Positions 1 to 6,846 of a stretch of DNA of 12,949 bases are shown piece by piece. A program made the position numbers and the translations under genes. Each line of letters starts with the position of its first letter. The first letter of the stretch is position 1. Source of the stretch: Candidatus Woesearchaeota archaeon. Its GTDB lineage: Archaea > Nanobdellota > Nanobdellia > Woesearchaeales > CG1-02-33-12. The notes beneath the pieces were generated by a model that saw nothing but the letters and a program-made list of their open reading frames with translations, was not told where the DNA came from and did not search any database. The stretch spans positions 1 through 12,949 of the forward strand of contig PWVO01000196.1 in assembly GCA_003561825.1 (NCBI GenBank), written 5' to 3'.

Positions 1-468
1 TCTTATCCAGAAAGCGAAATCTCAAGAATAATACTTTACAACAACTATATTCTTATCCTGTTTGAGTTCTTTTTCCTTGTTCCTGGCTTCTGCTTCCTGA
101 TGAGCCTTACATACAAAAGATTAGGAAGCTCAAGAAAAATATTCTGGTACTTAGGCCTGTTCTTTTTATTGATAGTCTCTCTAATAGATTATTTTGTCTA
201 CACATTCCTGCTAATGTACATAGTTTCAACAGCGCTTTTCTTTTTCAATTCAGCTATCAGCTACAGAAACTACAAAAAAAAACCCACAAAATACAGCAGG
301 CTTTACTCAATTTCAATGATCCTGCTTCTAATATCATGGATCCTAAACTTTTCAACACAGTATATACTTCATAGAATCCCGTTTTTAAGGTATTATGTTT
401 ACATTGTAAATGTGCTGGCAGTCCTTATAATACTGTTTATTGTAAACAAGATGCTGGAGAATTTCTAG
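1..468 (+). CDS. Multi-pass membrane protein, 5' end cut by the window edge
   Basis: The reading frame is open from base 1 to the TAG at 466-468, so the ATG at 100 is probably internal and the gene begins outside the window. The 155 visible residues form about five hydrophobic segments. The first (around residues 10-36) spans the internal ATG at residue 34, which argues that translation starts further upstream. Basic loops (KRLGSSRK, YRNYKKKPTKYSR) separate the segments, as expected for cytoplasmic loops. No catalytic motif or family signature is recognised. It could be the membrane sensor part of a two-gene unit with the winged-helix gene 16 bp downstream, which has no promoter of its own that I can see. 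That partnership is inference. Its composition (A+C-rich plus strand) matches the resident genes of the window. Confidence 0.7.
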   Translation, partial: SYPESEISRIILYNNYILILFEFFFLVPGFCFLMSLTYKRLGSSRKIFWYLGLFFLLIVSLIDYFVYTFLLMYIVSTALFFFNSAISYRNYKKKPTKYSRLYSISMILLLISWILNFSTQYILHRIPFLRYYVYIVNVLAVLIILFIVNKMLENF

Positions 469-475
469 ATTCTCC
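456..475. promoter_or_regulatory. Perfect 7-bp inverted repeat ahead of the winged-helix gene
   Basis: GGAGAAT (456-462) and ATTCTCC (469-475) form a perfect 7-bp inverted repeat with a 6-nt spacer. It overlaps the stop codon of the membrane-protein gene and ends 9 nt before the winged-helix ATG. As DNA it could be an operator for the winged-helix protein. As RNA it would be a small intercistronic hairpin. No T-tract follows, so a terminator is less likely. The structure is certain; its function is not. Confidence 0.4.
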
Positions 476-484
476 TTAAACAAA

Positions 485-757
485 ATGAAAAAAAGAGAAA
501 GGCTTGATGTAATAAATGACATCCTTGCTTCAATCAGGGACCATAATGGAAAAATAAAGCCAACAAGGCTTTTGTACTCTTCAAACCTTTCATCATTAAT
601 GTTCAGGGAATACATCTCAGAGCTCATAAGCACAGGCCTCATAGAAGAATCAAAAGACTCTGCAGGAAAAAAGCATTATGAAATAACAGAAAAAGGCCAT
701 GACTTTCTTAGAAAATACTCAATGTTCAATGATTTTGTAAGCAATCTCGGGCTGTGA
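485..757 (+). CDS. Small winged-helix DNA-binding protein (archaeal HTH_45-like)
   Basis: The 90-residue protein is a single winged helix-turn-helix domain. Helix 1 is RERLDVINDILASI. The recognition region is TRLLYSSNLSSLMFREYISELISTGLIEE, and the wing is a short hairpin ending KHYEITEKGHDFLRKY. The 'YEIT.KG..FL' ending is typical of the archaeal PF14947 (HTH_45) group of small predicted transcription regulators. It lies 16 bp after the membrane-protein gene on the same strand. I see no TATA-like box 28 nt upstream of its ATG, so it is probably co-transcribed. The inverted repeat at 456-475 is a candidate autoregulatory site. Its target genes are unknown. Confidence 0.8.
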   Translation: MKKRERLDVINDILASIRDHNGKIKPTRLLYSSNLSSLMFREYISELISTGLIEESKDSAGKKHYEITEKGHDFLRKYSMFNDFVSNLGL

Positions 758-775
758 TTTGTTATATTAATACTG

Positions 776-816
776 TTGCAGCATAAAAATCGTAATTATT
801 TAGCTTTATGAAGCAA
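776..816 (+). other. Interrupted hairpin in the gap before the KaiC-like gene
   Basis: TTGC (776-779) plus CATAAA (782-787) can pair with TTTATG (805-810) plus GCAA (813-816). This gives 10 base pairs broken by a 2x2 internal loop, with a 17-nt apical loop. It sits 19 nt after the winged-helix stop codon and could mark the transcript's 3' end, although no long T-run follows. The rest of the 757-906 gap holds only the KaiC promoter and leader. Confidence 0.3.
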
Positions 817-838
817 TTTCTTGATTTATATTCTATAA

Positions 839-858
839 AAATCGAAAGATATAAATAG
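839..858 (+). promoter_or_regulatory. BRE/TATA promoter of the KaiC-V4R operon
   Basis: An A/G-rich BRE-like stretch (CGAAAG) runs directly into ATATAAATA (849-857). With the usual archaeal spacing, transcription would begin near 880. That leaves a leader of roughly 27 nt containing the Shine-Dalgarno at 895-902. This is one of the few leadered transcripts in the window. Confidence 0.6.
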
Positions 859-894
859 GCCAAAAACGAGTTTAAAAATATTATAATAATATAA

Positions 895-902
895 GAGGTG
901 AT
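895..902 (+). promoter_or_regulatory. Full Shine-Dalgarno that decides the KaiC start (TTG 907)
   Basis: GAGGTGAT is fully complementary to the conserved 3' end of 16S rRNA. It is followed 4 nt later by TTG at 907. The in-frame GTG at 898 lies inside this motif, so it cannot both serve as start and leave the Shine-Dalgarno free. I therefore prefer TTG. Confidence 0.65.
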
Positions 903-906
903 TGAT

Positions 907-1662
907 TTGAATAGAGTTAAAACAGGCATCAAGGGCTTTGATCAATTGGTTGATGGCGGCTTCCCAAAAGGCTCTTGCATATTATTTGCAGGCAGCCCTG
1001 GAACTGGCAAGACAATATTTGGCATGGAATTCTTATATAATGGCGCAGTAAAATACAAAGAAAAGGGCCTTTTTGTAAGCTTTGAGCAGGAAGAGCAGAA
1101 CATAATTAATTCTGTGAGGCTTTTTGGTTGGGATATGGATTCTCTTATAAAGAAAAAAATGATGCACATCATGTCCATTCCTGCTGAGGAGATAAAAAGC
1201 AGCACAGCAAAAGAGATAATGGATTTTTGCAAGAAAAACAATATTAAAAGGCTTGTAATAGACTCATTGACAACCTTGTCTGCTAACGCCCCTATCTATA
1301 CTGAGACAAAAGATGTTGCAGTTAAGGATTTAATAAATGAAAACACCTTTTTTTCTCCCCCCATCATAGGAGATGCAATTACAAGGAGATTTATTTACAG
1401 GTTCATAAACATGCTTAGAAAAATAAAAGGCATAACCTCAATTTTAATATCTGAAGCATCTGAAAAATCAGAGTACCTCTCAAAAGACGGCATATCAGAG
1501 TTTGTATGCGATGGTGTTATATTAGTCAATTTTGACACTATGGGAGGAGACTTTTCAAGGCAGCTTATAGTAAGAAAAATGAGAGACACAAAGAACGATG
1601 AAGACCTTCATCCATTGGCAATCACAAATAAGGGAATAGACGTTAAAAAAATTAAAATGTAA
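907..1662 (+). CDS. Single-domain KaiC-like RecA-fold ATPase
   Basis: This is a 251-residue RecA-superfamily ATPase of the archaeal KaiC-like family. It opens with the family's 'TGIKGFDQLVDGGFPKGS' start. It then has a Walker A motif GSPGTGKT (residues 29-36), an acidic SFEQEE motif carrying the candidate catalytic glutamates (58-63), and a Walker B strand ending in D119 (LVIDSL). Near the C-terminus are the KaiC-type 'LIVRKMRDT' and 'ITNKGIDV' segments. It has one ATPase domain, unlike the two-domain cyanobacterial clock KaiC, and I saw no kinase-type autophosphorylation region. Archaeal single-domain KaiC proteins have been proposed to act as ATP-dependent signalling hubs. The start is set at TTG 907 because of the Shine-Dalgarno at 895-902; GTG 898 would add three residues. 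The V4R gene follows after 2 nt and is almost certainly translated from the same mRNA. Confidence 0.9.
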   Translation: MNRVKTGIKGFDQLVDGGFPKGSCILFAGSPGTGKTIFGMEFLYNGAVKYKEKGLFVSFEQEEQNIINSVRLFGWDMDSLIKKKMMHIMSIPAEEIKSSTAKEIMDFCKKNNIKRLVIDSLTTLSANAPIYTETKDVAVKDLINENTFFSPPIIGDAITRRFIYRFINMLRKIKGITSILISEASEKSEYLSKDGISEFVCDGVILVNFDTMGGDFSRQLIVRKMRDTKNDEDLHPLAITNKGIDVKKIKM

Positions 1663-1664
1663 AA

Positions 1665-2306
1665 ATGCCAGAAAAAAGATTTAGCCCCCCTCCTGCAATA
1701 CTTCAGAGAGTTATAGGATTTAAGGCCCTCAAGTACAAAGACGGAGGTCTTTCAATTTGGGGGGTTCCAATGTTTTTTAATATTTCTTATGTTGAGATAA
1801 TTATGCAGAAATATTGTTTGGATAAATATGGTAAAGAGTTTGAAAATATCATTTATTCGCTTGCTTTTTTTCAGGGTTACAATGCAATAAAATCACTTAC
1901 AGAAAAATATGGTATTGCTAATTCCCTTCAGGACAAAAAAAGATTGTTAGAATACAATACTGGCCAAATGGATCTTATTGGTAGGGGGCATTTTGAGTGG
2001 ACAAGAATAGATTTTAATAATGGGCTATTTGAAGCTCGTGGAACATCACCATTTGCAATTGAATACAGAAAGATGTTTGGGATTCAAAAAGACCCTATTG
2101 ATCTTTTTTTAAGAGGAATAGCTGCTGGTGCAATTTCATATTTAATGAAAAAACCAGTATTGTGCATCGAAGATCATTGTATGGCTTGTGGAAAACCCTC
2201 ATGCCATTTTATAATTAAAACTTTAAACAAATGGGATAAAAAAGATCCTTTATACAAAAAATATAATCTTTCTCTCATAAAAGAGATCTCAGAAAAAAGG
2301 CTATAG
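1665..2306 (+). CDS. V4R-domain protein, partner of the KaiC-like ATPase
   Basis: The 213-residue soluble protein carries a C-terminal V4R (4-vinyl reductase) domain, a predicted small-molecule or metal-binding module. Its signature is a four-cysteine cluster C167-x4-C172-x2-C175-x4-C180 ending CHFII. The preceding region (from about residue 30) resembles the alpha/beta lead-in seen in V4R proteins (LLEYNTGQMDLIG, then GTSPFAIEYR). Its ATG is 2 nt after the KaiC stop codon, so translation is likely coupled and it is probably the ligand-sensing partner of the ATPase; the latter is inference. It uses AAT for 8 of 9 asparagines and lacks the A+C strand skew of the resident genes, suggesting later acquisition. 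Its last six bases (CTATAG) are shared with the convergent acyl synthase gene. Confidence 0.8.
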   Translation: MPEKRFSPPPAILQRVIGFKALKYKDGGLSIWGVPMFFNISYVEIIMQKYCLDKYGKEFENIIYSLAFFQGYNAIKSLTEKYGIANSLQDKKRLLEYNTGQMDLIGRGHFEWTRIDFNNGLFEARGTSPFAIEYRKMFGIQKDPIDLFLRGIAAGAISYLMKKPVLCIEDHCMACGKPSCHFIIKTLNKWDKKDPLYKKYNLSLIKEISEKRL

Positions 2307-2951
2307 AATTATATTCTTGCTTTCTTCTATGAAAAAATGATGATACAAATCAAAAGGCTGGCCTTTATATCTTTCTTCCATTTTTTCTTTGAATGTAGTT
2401 AAGTCAAGCCTTAAGCAAACTGCTGGAATCCCTCCTAATGTCCCATATTTTTTTTCATCACTAATCCTCTCAAAAAAAAGAAAATGCTCATAAAATCTTG
2501 CATGTCTTGGGATTACTGCAATCACTAAATCATCAACCCCTTTTCTTTTGGCATCCAGAAACATAATTTTCTGCATATAGAAATTAAAATTGCCTATCCC
2601 ATTTTGGTATTCAGGAAGAAAAGCTAATTTACTTGGCTCTGCTAATTTCCTATTTTCATCCCTTAAAAATTTAATTGATTCTGAGAATGATTCTTTATCA
2701 ACAGGAAGGCCAAATTCTTTTGAATCCATAACTAGCCTCATAGTCCCAAATGGATTCCCATTATCAAATGCCAAATATTTGCTTGTAAATTCAAGATCAT
2801 CAAATCCATCAGAATATCTTCTTTCGTCATTCTCTTTTATATAGCCTGCCTCAAGATAGCTTTCATATCTTATCCTTTTAACTGCATCCTCTTCTTCACT
2901 TGTCTTAACTAGCCTGAAAGAAATGCCCTTTAGAATTTTATCAAGATCCAC
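2301..2951 (-). CDS. FeeM-like N-acyl amino acid synthase (GNAT fold)
   Basis: The 216-residue protein matches the layout of the FeeM/autoinducer-synthase-like GNAT group. In order it shows RIRYESYLEAGYI (27-38), the acyl-donor strand FGTMRLVMDS with a following GLPVD (68-85), a basic segment ending AEPSKLAFLPEY (104-115), IPRHARFYE (147-155) and a final GGIPAVCLRLDL (173-184). Known members join an acyl chain from acyl carrier protein or acyl-CoA to the amine of an amino acid. The substrate here cannot be read from the sequence. The start is GTG at 2951, whose G overlaps the upstream TAG stop, and a GGTGAT Shine-Dalgarno sits inside the end of the radical SAM gene. The two genes are therefore translationally coupled. 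A related option is an exosortase-associated acyltransferase, but no exosortase gene is in view. Confidence 0.75.
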   Translation of the reverse strand: MDLDKILKGISFRLVKTSEEEDAVKRIRYESYLEAGYIKENDERRYSDGFDDLEFTSKYLAFDNGNPFGTMRLVMDSKEFGLPVDKESFSESIKFLRDENRKLAEPSKLAFLPEYQNGIGNFNFYMQKIMFLDAKRKGVDDLVIAVIPRHARFYEHFLFFERISDEKKYGTLGGIPAVCLRLDLTTFKEKMEERYKGQPFDLYHHFFIEESKNIIL

Positions 2952-4606
2952 TAAAAATCACCATTTGCTGTCCTTGTGTTAAATTCTTCAATAATTTGTT
3001 CAATTCTTTCAGCATCCCCAATATAAAGGGATCTAGAAATATCTTTTTTATAATCTTCAAGATTAATCTTTAAAATCTCTGCAGTAATTACCATATCATC
3101 TGTAAGCCTTGTAACTAATCCATTTTGCTCTAGTTTCTTTCCAAAATTTTCCGTGATTTTTGCTATCTGTTTAAAGTTTCTTCCGTCTAATTTATAAGGC
3201 AAAGGCTTCCAGAAAGATGGTGGAAAGAGAGTTTTAAGTTTGTAATCCAAAATAAATTTTTCATAGTCTTTGGTTTTCATCTCAAAACCAAATTTCTGAG
3301 GATTTTTGGCCCATTGTGTGCCAGGATATAATCCCGGGAATGATAAAAAAACAGAACTTGGCTTGATTTTCAGCAACAAATCAAAAGTCTCTTTCAAGGA
3401 ATCATCTGTCTCTCCGGGCAAAGGCACTATGACGCTTCCGACTGTAAATATCCCCCTCTCATGAACTTTATTGAAAGTATTTTCAATCTGGTTTGTCAGA
3501 TTTCCTTTGTTTATTTTATCAAGAATCTCTTGAGAACCTGATTCAATGCCAATCAGCAAAGTGCTCAAGCCAGATTTTTTCAAAATCGCAAAATCATCAA
3601 ATTCTTCTCTTGCATGTCCAAAGGAAGAATATATCAATTTCAAATTGCGGTTTATCATCTCTTGTGCAATATCCTTCATATGATGGTAAGGAGTGCTTGA
3701 TCCAGCATAACGGAAAGCCCTGAAATTATATTTATTGATCAAATTCTCTATATTATCTACAACATTATTTGAATCTCTTAGTCGCTGGTGTCCGCTTTTT
3801 TTCAGCTGCGCGCAATAAGCGCACGCATTTGGGCATCCCCTGCTTTCATCAAAAACAATAATATTGAATTTTTCTTTTCCATCCATAGCAAGGTAAATCT
3901 GTGAATCATAGACTGGCTCAGAAAGCCTGGAAAGATCCTCAACCCTTGATAGTCTTGTAGTTACAATATTATCTCCATCTTTATATAATAGATTAGGAAT
4001 CTCTGCTAGATTTTTTCTTTTAACTGAATAGTCTGCAAGCAAAGGCGCTATATCCTCGCCTTCAGCAAAAGTCAATATATCATAAGCATCTTCCACTTCA
4101 AGTATCTTCTGCATTACCAGATCAACTGTAGGCCCGCCCCCAACAACAAGAACTCCTGGATTTTTTTTCTTGACACTTTGCGCAATCTTTGAACTTCCAA
4201 CAAACCCATCTCCTAAATATAGCTTAAATCCAACCATATCAATTTTTTCTTTTTCAACCATGTCTGAGATATCTTCAGAAATTCTTTCCACAAATTCTTC
4301 CTGCTTTTTTTCAAGGTGCTTATCAAACCTTTTCAGTTGATTTATGTAATACAAACCTTTAACATTTTTGATAAATCCATTCTTGTCTTTTAGAGACATT
4401 AAACTGTCATATGTTTTTTCAAGAAATTTTCTTTCATCAGCTCCAATAATCCCAGAAATAGTTGAAACAGTACCATAATCCAGGATCTTAACATCATGGC
4501 CATTATCTACGAGCTGGCCAGCAAGCATAGCCAGCCCATTGTCAGGCATTAAGCTGCTTGGAGTATAAGGATAGCCAGCATAACTTATCAAAAGAGTTCT
4601 TGCCAT
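2951..4606 (-). CDS. B12-binding-type radical SAM enzyme
   Basis: The enzyme is 551 residues from the preferred ATG. The N-terminal ~200 residues resemble a cobalamin-binding Rossmann domain: LLISYAGYPYTPSSLMPDNG, then AGQLVDNGHDVKILD, then VVGGGPTVD. It lacks the classical DxHxxG cobalamin-ligand motif, as do many class B radical SAM enzymes. The radical SAM core follows with C258-x3-C262-x2-C265 (GCPNACAYC) for the 4Fe-4S cluster and later segments GIESGSQEILDKINKG and VPLPGETDDSLKETF. A C-terminal region of roughly 100 residues matches nothing I recognise. Start: ATG 4606 (MARTLL) lies 28 nt from a TATA-like box, the spacing of other leaderless starts here, whereas ATG 4618 would add MLFK. 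It is the first gene of an operon with the acyl synthase, so a role in modifying the acyl amino acid or its precursor is plausible but unproven. Confidence 0.85.
   Translation of the reverse strand: MARTLLISYAGYPYTPSSLMPDNGLAMLAGQLVDNGHDVKILDYGTVSTISGIIGADERKFLEKTYDSLMSLKDKNGFIKNVKGLYYINQLKRFDKHLEKKQEEFVERISEDISDMVEKEKIDMVGFKLYLGDGFVGSSKIAQSVKKKNPGVLVVGGGPTVDLVMQKILEVEDAYDILTFAEGEDIAPLLADYSVKRKNLAEIPNLLYKDGDNIVTTRLSRVEDLSRLSEPVYDSQIYLAMDGKEKFNIIVFDESRGCPNACAYCAQLKKSGHQRLRDSNNVVDNIENLINKYNFRAFRYAGSSTPYHHMKDIAQEMINRNLKLIYSSFGHAREEFDDFAILKKSGLSTLLIGIESGSQEILDKINKGNLTNQIENTFNKVHERGIFTVGSVIVPLPGETDDSLKETFDLLLKIKPSSVFLSFPGLYPGTQWAKNPQKFGFEMKTKDYEKFILDYKLKTLFPPSFWKPLPYKLDGRNFKQIAKITENFGKKLEQNGLVTRLTDDMVITAEILKINLEDYKKDISRSLYIGDAERIEQIIEEFNTRTANGDF
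2957..2962 (-). promoter_or_regulatory. Shine-Dalgarno for the acyl synthase, inside the radical SAM gene
   Basis: On the minus strand GGTGAT lies within the last codons of the radical SAM gene, 5 nt before the GTG start at 2951. The arrangement GGTGAT-TTTTA-GTG fixes the GTG start and links translation of the two genes. Confidence 0.65.
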
Positions 4607-4627
4607 TTTAAATAACATATAAATGCG

Positions 4628-4640
4628 GAATATTTAAAGT
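4628..4640 (-). promoter_or_regulatory. TATA box of the radical SAM/acyl synthase operon
   Basis: The near-palindrome AATATTTAAA reads as a TATA box on the minus strand, centred about 28 nt upstream of ATG 4606, which predicts a leaderless message. Because it is nearly symmetrical it could also fire rightward, but then the fusion gene would begin near its TTG at 4649 or carry a leader of about 58 nt. Confidence 0.5.
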
Positions 4641-4683
4641 TTACGCTTTTGCCCCTATTAAGTGAAAATAAATCAAAACCCCA

Positions 4684-4695
4684 TTATTTTTTAAA
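4684..4695 (+). promoter_or_regulatory. TATA-like box for the Asn-synthetase/Dph6 fusion gene
   Basis: TATTTTTTAAAC is centred about 28 nt before ATG 4718, the same spacing as the other leaderless genes in this window. It supports 4718 over the upstream in-frame TTG at 4649. Confidence 0.4.
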
Positions 4696-4717
4696 CCAGC
4701 AAATATTACCTGTTCAT

Positions 4718-6262
4718 ATGTCCAAAATAACAGAATCCTTTAAAAAAAAGCCAGAGCTAAGCATTAGCCAGCAGGAAGCAGAGCAAAAGCTGATACAGCT
4801 TTTCACAAAAGCAGTGCAAAAAACAATCCCTCGGGGAAAATTCGGCCTCTTGTTCTCAGGCGGCATAGACTCAGTGATGATAGCAGCAGCCCTGAAAAAA
4901 CTCAAATGCGATTTCACATGCTACACAGCAGTTTTCAAATCCGGAAACCTAAGCCCTGCAAAAGACATAAAAAATGCCAAAAGAGCAGCAAAAGCACTAG
5001 GCCTAAAACTAAAAATCACAGAGCTTGACCTAACCCAGGCAGAAGAGCTTCTGAAAAAAACAATAAAAATAATAAAAAACACAAACACAGTTCAGGCAGG
5101 AGTAGCCTTGACAGTAAATGCAGCATGCATCCAGGCATCAAAAGACAACTGCAAAGCAATATTTTCAGGCATGGGCAGCGATGAAATATTTGCAGGCTAC
5201 CAAAGCCACAAAAAATCCAAGGACATAAATCAAGAGTGTATCTCAAGATTAACTGCAATCCAGGAAGCAGACATAAAAAGAGACCAGGCAATTGCAGAAA
5301 AAAACAATCTTGAGCTAAAAATACCCTTCCTCGACAAAGATCTTGTTGAATTTGCACTAAAGCTTCCGGCAAAATTCAAAATAAAAAAACAAGTCCAGAA
5401 AGCAATACTAAGACAAGCAGCACTAAAGCTCGGCATACCAGAAGACATAGCGCAGTCAAAAAAAATAGCAGCCCAGTACAGCTCAAACTCCCACAAGATA
5501 ATAAAGCAGCTCTCATCAAAAAAATCATACAGCAGAATCTCAGAGTATCTTTCATCACTTTACTTAGATCAAAAGCCTGCTCTTGGAGCACTGGTAAGCT
5601 CAGGAAAAGACAGCATCTATGCAATGCACTTAATGAAAAAACAAGGCTACCCAATAAAATGCATCATAATCCTGCGGAGCAAAAACCCAGACTCATACAT
5701 GTTCCACACACCGAACATAAGCATGGCAAAACTCCAAGCAGAGTCAATAGGGCTGCCCATAATAGAGCATGAAACACAGGGCCAGAAAGAAAAAGAACTC
5801 CAGGACTTAGAGTCAGCATTAAAAAAAGCAAAAACCCTCTACGATATAAAGGGAATAACAACAGGCGCGCTCTTCTCAAAATACCAAAAACAGAGAATAG
5901 AAAAAATAGCAGAGCAGCTTTCACTAAAAGTTTTTTCTCCTTTATGGCACATGGACCAGGAAAAAGAAATGAGGCAAATACTTGATCAGGGCTTTGCATT
6001 CATAATAACAAAAGTATCAGCAGAAGGCCTTGACAAAACATGGCTAAACAGGCCAATAACCCACAAAGACATAGACAGGCTTTCAGAAATAAACAAAAAA
6101 AACCAGATAAACATAGCCTTTGAAGGCGGCGAAGCAGAAACCCTGATGATTGGCGGCCCAGTCTTCGCAAAAAAAATCAAAATCCTAAAAAGCAAAATAA
6201 TAGAAGAGTCAGAAAACACCGCACAGCTCATAATTGAAAAAGCAGTACTTGAGGAAAAATGA
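4718..6262 (+). CDS. Asparagine-synthetase-like domain fused to Dph6 diphthine-ammonia ligase
   Basis: Two ATP pyrophosphatase (PP-loop) amide-forming domains are joined in 514 residues. Residues about 20-280 resemble the C-terminal half of asparagine synthetase: PP-loop SGGIDS (47-52), SGMGSDEIFAGY (150-161), RD..IAEKNNLELKIPFLD (188-206) and K-AILRQAALK. The N-terminal glutaminase domain of AsnB is absent, so ammonia would have to come from elsewhere. Residues about 285-514 match archaeal Dph6, which amidates diphthine on elongation factor 2: SSGKDS (294-299), SYMFHTPN, GALFSKYQKQRIEKI, SPLWHMD and EGGEAETLM (469-477). Family members usually have an aromatic where this one has Ala in EGGEAET. 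The preferred start is ATG 4718 (leaderless, TATA at 4684-4695); TTG 4649 would add 23 residues with no motif. The gene overlaps queH by 4 nt (ATGA). Residue numbers are from ATG 4718. Confidence 0.85.
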   Translation: MSKITESFKKKPELSISQQEAEQKLIQLFTKAVQKTIPRGKFGLLFSGGIDSVMIAAALKKLKCDFTCYTAVFKSGNLSPAKDIKNAKRAAKALGLKLKITELDLTQAEELLKKTIKIIKNTNTVQAGVALTVNAACIQASKDNCKAIFSGMGSDEIFAGYQSHKKSKDINQECISRLTAIQEADIKRDQAIAEKNNLELKIPFLDKDLVEFALKLPAKFKIKKQVQKAILRQAALKLGIPEDIAQSKKIAAQYSSNSHKIIKQLSSKKSYSRISEYLSSLYLDQKPALGALVSSGKDSIYAMHLMKKQGYPIKCIIILRSKNPDSYMFHTPNISMAKLQAESIGLPIIEHETQGQKEKELQDLESALKKAKTLYDIKGITTGALFSKYQKQRIEKIAEQLSLKVFSPLWHMDQEKEMRQILDQGFAFIITKVSAEGLDKTWLNRPITHKDIDRLSEINKKNQINIAFEGGEAETLMIGGPVFAKKIKILKSKIIEESENTAQLIIEKAVLEEK

Positions 6263-6792
6263 AAAAAATACTTTTGGATGTATGCTGCAGCCCATGCCTG
6301 ATACCGGCAATAAAAACACTTGAAAAAGACTTTCCGGATCATGAAATAATACTCTACACAAACAACTCAAACATCTGGCCAGAAGAAGAATGCACAAAAA
6401 GGCTTGAAAGCATCTCAAAAGCCTCAAACCACTTTAAAAAAAACCTGATAATAGCAAAATACTCTCCAGAGCAGTGGTCAGAGTTTACAAAAGGCCTTGA
6501 AAAATACCCTGAGAACAGCAAAAGATGCCTTAAGTGCTATGAATTCCGCCTTTCAAGAGCAGCATCATACGCAGCAGCCTCAAGAATTCCGATTTTCTGC
6601 ACAACCCTGACCTCCGGCCCAATGAAAAACCCGGAAAAAATAAACCCAATAGGAGAAAGCCAGGCAAAGATCCGGGGCCTTAAATTTCTGGCCATGGACT
6701 TCAGAAAATCCGGCAGCGAGTCAGCAAAATCATCAAAAGAATTAGGCCTCTACAGGCAGAACTACTGCGGCTGCAAGTTCTCAATTAGATGA
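6259..6792 (+). CDS. queH: Epoxyqueuosine reductase QueH
   Basis: QueH reduces epoxyqueuosine to queuosine in tRNA, the last step of Q synthesis, as a non-homologous replacement for QueG. The 177-residue protein carries all the family's landmarks: the N-terminal cysteine motif CCSPC (C9, C10, C13), a P-loop-less HUP-like start (KKILLDVCCSPC), SNIWPEEECTKR, RCLKCYEFRLSRAA (C90, C93), FCTTLTSGPMKN, MDFRKSGS and the terminal YRQNYCGCKFS (C170, C172). These cysteines bind the iron-sulfur cluster and act in catalysis in characterised QueH. Its ATG overlaps the fusion gene's TGA, so the two are translated from one mRNA. QueA, which acts just before it in the pathway, is encoded about 2.5 kb away on the opposite strand. 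A queuosine enzyme is unexpected in an archaeon. Confidence 0.9.
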   Translation: MKKILLDVCCSPCLIPAIKTLEKDFPDHEIILYTNNSNIWPEEECTKRLESISKASNHFKKNLIIAKYSPEQWSEFTKGLEKYPENSKRCLKCYEFRLSRAASYAAASRIPIFCTTLTSGPMKNPEKINPIGESQAKIRGLKFLAMDFRKSGSESAKSSKELGLYRQNYCGCKFSIR

Positions 6793-6815
6793 AAATAGTT
6801 GATAACAACCGATAT

Positions 6816-6825
6816 CTATTTAATT
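6816..6825 (+). promoter_or_regulatory. TATA box of the SPASM gene
   Basis: CTATTTAATT is centred about 27 nt before ATG 6847, consistent with a leaderless transcript. The 54-bp gap after queH holds this box and nothing else I can support. Confidence 0.5.
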
Positions 6826-6846
6826 AAGCTTGCATAATTTATAAAT

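Noticed and set aside
2301..2951. Calling the acyl synthase a LuxI-type quorum-sensing gene
   Set aside because: The layout fits the wider FeeM/acyl-synthase group; homoserine lactone specificity cannot be read from the sequence and no receptor is nearby.
4649..4717. TTG start at 4649 adding 23 residues to the fusion protein
   Set aside because: There is no Shine-Dalgarno, the added residues carry no motif, and a TATA-like box sits about 28 nt before ATG 4718. It cannot be excluded.
5016..5999. Leucine-rich minus-strand frames opposite the fusion gene
   Set aside because: They are compositional artefacts of A-ending codons on the coding strand and have no credible domain content.
6801..6812. 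GTTG-ATAA-CAAC hairpin after queH
   Set aside because: A 4-bp stem is expected by chance and no T-tract follows.
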